A stretch of DNA of 16,048 nucleotides from assembly GCA_028822885.1 (NCBI GenBank), contig JAPKCP010000030.1, positions 1 to 16,048 of the forward strand. Direction: 5' to 3'. Positions within the stretch are counted from its first letter, which is position 1. Each line of letters starts with the position of its first letter. This DNA comes from Yoonia sp. (GTDB lineage Bacteria > Pseudomonadota > Alphaproteobacteria > Rhodobacterales > Rhodobacteraceae). The translations under genes and the position numbers were made by a program. Positions 13,735 through 16,048 of the stretch are shown piece after piece. Below the pieces are notes generated by a model, which saw only the letters and a program-made list of their open reading frames with translations, ran no database searches and had not been told where the DNA came from.

Positions 13735-14367
13735 ATGTTGCGGTATATTTATGGGCGGGACCTTGCGCAGGAGCCAAAGCTGCAGGCGTCAATGCATCTG
13801 GATCGCGCTGACCAATTCAAACGGCGGCTTGGTTGGGAGGTGTCGGTAGATGCGCGTGGCTGGGAGGCTGATGAGTATGACCGCGACGACACGCTTTATG
13901 TGATCTGGGTCATGCTTGATGGCACGCATGGGGGCTCTATGCGGTTTATCCCAACATCCGGTCAAACGATGGTGAACGACCACTTTGGCAATTTGCTGGG
14001 TGGGCGTGTGATCAACGATCCTAAGATTTGGGAATGTACCCGGTACTGCCTGCGGACCGGTGTGCCATCGCGTGTGGCAGCTGCATTGATGCTGGCGGGG
14101 GGGGAATTGATGCGGGCCTATGATTTGACCCATCTTCTGGGCGTCTTTGATGCGCGCATGATCCGCATCTACCGGATGATCGGGGCCAGTCCCAAAGTTC
14201 TTGGTAGCAGTGGCAATGGGTGCGATCAAATCAGCGTTGGCCTTTGGGCTTATCGACCGCTGGACCGGATCAGCGTACTACGCCGGGCGGGGCTATCCTC
14301 TGAAGTGTCAGAGCATTGGTTTCAGCGGTCAATGGGGCGTCCAGTGATCTTGCCAAGGGCCGCATGA
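13735..14367 (+). CDS. Acyl-homoserine-lactone synthase, LuxI family
   Basis: 210 aa, the usual length. It is expected to make an acyl-homoserine lactone from S-adenosylmethionine and an acyl carrier (acyl-ACP or acyl-CoA). The conserved LuxI residues are visible: Arg24, Phe28 and Trp34 in DRADQFKRRLGW, acidic residues at 44-51, Arg70 in GGSMRFIP, Phe84, and Glu100/Arg103 in WECTRYC. The C-terminal half (DARMIRIYRMIGASPKVLG) has the acyl-chain pocket layout. The acyl chain cannot be predicted from this. AGGAAG (13723-13728) is 6 nt before the ATG. The luxR neighbour is in the same orientation, so the two form a likely cognate pair. A helicase gene follows after 50 bp, which hold only a short CCTG-TCA-CAGG dyad. 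Confidence 0.93.
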   Translation: MLRYIYGRDLAQEPKLQASMHLDRADQFKRRLGWEVSVDARGWEADEYDRDDTLYVIWVMLDGTHGGSMRFIPTSGQTMVNDHFGNLLGGRVINDPKIWECTRYCLRTGVPSRVAAALMLAGGELMRAYDLTHLLGVFDARMIRIYRMIGASPKVLGSSGNGCDQISVGLWAYRPLDRISVLRRAGLSSEVSEHWFQRSMGRPVILPRAA

Positions 14368-14417
14368 TTGCTGCTTGATCGCTGGCACCTGTCACAGGGG
14401 CAGGATAGGGTCGGCGT

Positions 14418-15947
14418 ATGAACAAACCGACCCAAATCACCTTCTCAGACGATCAGGCCGAAGCCTGGGATGCTGTTGCCGATGCCCTTCGCCTTTCTGG
14501 GGTTGATCTGGACAATAGTCTACTCATGCCGCCGCAGTCTGAAAAAACCTCTGTGATGGCCGTGATTGGTAAGGCCGGATCAGGCAAGACGATGCTTTTG
14601 GCCAAGCTTTATAAGGCGTTAGAAGACGCAGGCGTTGATGTTATCTCGGGTGATTGGGAAGGCAAAAAGCGAAAAGACAGGCGTACTTTGGCGATCCTTG
14701 CACCAACAAACAAAGCCGCATCCGTATTGCGCAACAGGGGCGTGCCAGCCACGACAATCCACCGTATTCTCTACACGCCGATGTATGATCCTGAATACGA
14801 AAAGATTGCGGAATGGTTGGCAGGACAGGGCGAAAAGCCAGATATTGAAGGCTTGGCTGACATCTCTTTGGATCGCGCGTTTGCGTCCTATCAAATTCAT
14901 AAATCTGTCCCTGCGGCTTTGGCAGCAGCAGGTCTACGTGGGTCCGATTTCATCACCGGCTGGAAACGTCGAGAAGAACCGTTGGATATTGGGTTTATCG
15001 ACGAAAGCTCCATGTTGGATGCAAAGCAATTCGAAGATCTGCAAGAGATATTCCCAACCTTGGTCTTGTTCGGCGATCCGGCACAGTTGCCGCCTGTCCA
15101 GTCGTCTGGGGGCATGGTGTTTGAGACGCTTCCTGAGAAGAAGGTCAAAGTCCTTGAACGGGTCCACCGTCAAGACGCCGGGAATCCGATCCTTGATCTT
15201 GCGCACGCTTTGGCCGATCCGATGCTCGACTTCTACCACTTTGAAAAGATGGTGGCAGAGGCGGCAGCAAAAGATGAACGGGTTGTGATGGCGCAGCGTG
15301 TTGAATCGGATTTGATGGCGCGGTCCCCGGTTTTGGTCTGGACCAACAAAACCCGCATCCGCCTGATCCATGCTTTTCGTGCCGCCTATGATGCCCCCAA
15401 AGACGAGCTGCTTGAAGGCGAACCGCTAATCTGTGACGGGATTGAGCTGCCCATGAAGCACCGCAAAAAACGATTGGATCTTGAAGCGCGTGGCCTGATC
15501 AAAGGGGCGCAAGTTGTTTACCTAGGGCCAGGCCGCAAGCCTGGTTTTTCGCGATTGCACGTGGTCGGGGCAGAAGAACCGCAGATTTCTGCGGCCTCGA
15601 TTGTGAAGATCGAACAAGAAGGCGATGAAGAACCGTTCATCCCCTTTGCTGCTCGGATGGGGGCGACGTTTTTGCATGGCGCCGCAGTCACTATCCACAA
15701 AGCGCAGGGTTCGCAATGGGATACGGTACAGGTCTTTGCACCTGATATCGAGATTGCCGCACGAATGGGGCGGATTGAAGCGGGCCAGCCATTGTGGAAA
15801 CGGCTGACCTATGTCGCCATTACGCGCGCGGAAACTCAGCTGCGCTGGATCGTTCGAAATCGCTTGGCGAAACCCTCTGGTGGCTTACGGGTTGATGATT
15901 TACGTGCGCCAGCGGCACCCTTGGCACTCACGGAAGAGGACGTATGA
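14418..15947 (+). CDS. RecD-like ATP-dependent DNA helicase (SF1)
   Basis: 509 aa; a superfamily 1 helicase resembling RecD/TraA without RecBC partners nearby. Motifs in order: Walker A GKAGSGKT (51-58), motif Ia APTNKAA (95-101) with TTIHRIL, Walker B IDESSM (194-199), motif III GDPAQLPPV (219-227), motif IV ERVHRQ (247-252), VWTNKTR near 308, motif V VTIHKAQGSQWD near 427-440, and motif VI TYVAITRAETQL near 470-480. The last two form the UvrD_C_2-like domain. It probably works in DNA repair or replication restart; no specific substrate is evident. It is shorter than E. coli RecD (608 aa) and lacks a long N-terminal extension. AGGATAGGG (14402-14410) precedes the ATG. The stop overlaps the next gene's ATG (ATGA). 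Confidence 0.9.
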   Translation: MNKPTQITFSDDQAEAWDAVADALRLSGVDLDNSLLMPPQSEKTSVMAVIGKAGSGKTMLLAKLYKALEDAGVDVISGDWEGKKRKDRRTLAILAPTNKAASVLRNRGVPATTIHRILYTPMYDPEYEKIAEWLAGQGEKPDIEGLADISLDRAFASYQIHKSVPAALAAAGLRGSDFITGWKRREEPLDIGFIDESSMLDAKQFEDLQEIFPTLVLFGDPAQLPPVQSSGGMVFETLPEKKVKVLERVHRQDAGNPILDLAHALADPMLDFYHFEKMVAEAAAKDERVVMAQRVESDLMARSPVLVWTNKTRIRLIHAFRAAYDAPKDELLEGEPLICDGIELPMKHRKKRLDLEARGLIKGAQVVYLGPGRKPGFSRLHVVGAEEPQISAASIVKIEQEGDEEPFIPFAARMGATFLHGAAVTIHKAQGSQWDTVQVFAPDIEIAARMGRIEAGQPLWKRLTYVAITRAETQLRWIVRNRLAKPSGGLRVDDLRAPAAPLALTEEDV

Positions 15948-16048
15948 AAAGCATTATAATCACAGGTGCCAGTAGTGGCATCGGCAAAGCATGTGCGATC
16001 AAGTTCCTGACCAAAGGCTAACGCGTAGGATTGATCGCGCGCTGGGCA
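15944..16048 (+). pseudogene. Short-chain dehydrogenase/reductase 5' end, interrupted by a stop
   Basis: The frame starts at the ATG at 15944, overlapping the helicase stop by 4 bp, and reads a classical SDR N-terminus: a beta strand (SIIITG) and the Rossmann TGASSGIG motif (residues 7-14), then KACAIKFLTKG. A TAA follows at 16019-16021. Beyond it the same frame continues as RVGLIAR, the usual second beta strand of SDRs, commonly written G-Y-R-V-G-L-I-A-R. The stop therefore replaces an expected Tyr codon (TAT or TAC) by one base. Either this is a true nonsense mutation, a degraded gene, or a sequence error near the edge. The rest of the gene lies outside the window. Confidence 0.75.

Noticed and set aside
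13789..14229. A 146-codon minus-strand frame opposite luxI
   Set aside because: Antisense to a clear LuxI coding sequence, with composition typical of a reverse shadow and no start signals.
1..16048. Mobile element, phage, CRISPR or defence system
   Set aside because: No transposase, integrase, terminal inverted repeats, spaced direct repeats or defence-type gene set was seen; the RecD-like helicase is a normal chromosomal type and has no defence partners beside it.

Overview
The window reads as a chromosomal core-genome segment of an alphaproteobacterium of the order Rhodobacterales (Roseobacter group). This rests on the fourfold sdhCDA-x-sdhB layout with a small lipoprotein inside it, the ethylmalonyl-CoA pathway genes ecm and ccr close to sdh, an H-NS/HvrA-type protein, and an adjacent luxR-luxI pair. 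Base composition is moderate throughout. I saw no transposase, phage gene, CRISPR array, tRNA or rRNA. The genus cannot be decided from the sequence alone.

Layout. (1) 28-4243: a regulatory region with two identical palindromes, then sdhC, sdhD, sdhA, a doubtful small ORF, a small lipoprotein and sdhB, closed by a clear intrinsic terminator. This encodes respiratory complex II (succinate dehydrogenase). (2) 4405-5253: a DUF1989-family protein on the plus strand. It runs tail-to-tail into a minus-strand pair, deoD (purine nucleoside phosphorylase) followed by a barrel-like lipoprotein; the two converging genes share a CTAG at their stop codons. (3) 6704-7051: an H-NS-family nucleoid protein on the minus strand, with its own terminator and a candidate promoter overlapping the end of ecm. 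(4) 7145-12503: ethylmalonyl-CoA mutase (ecm, minus strand), divergent from a PlsB-like glycerol-3-phosphate acyltransferase, a small secreted lipoprotein and crotonyl-CoA carboxylase/reductase (ccr), the last closed by a terminator. Ccr and Ecm act in the same pathway of acetyl-CoA assimilation, and succinyl-CoA formed downstream of them feeds the succinate dehydrogenase encoded at the other end of the window. (5) 12693-14367: a quorum-sensing unit of a small helical ORF, luxR and luxI. (6) 14418-16048: a RecD-like helicase overlapping by 4 bp the start of a short-chain dehydrogenase whose frame is broken by an in-frame stop after 25 codons.

Most genes are familiar. The points most worth a second look are regulatory: a perfect hairpin exactly where the luxR ribosome-binding site should be, inside an overlapping small ORF, suggesting translation by coupling; complementary and repeated elements around the luxI Shine-Dalgarno; a palindrome at the ecm -10 region; twin palindromes two helical turns apart ahead of sdh; and the interrupted dehydrogenase at the window edge. 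I did not find a convincing wholly new multi-gene system.
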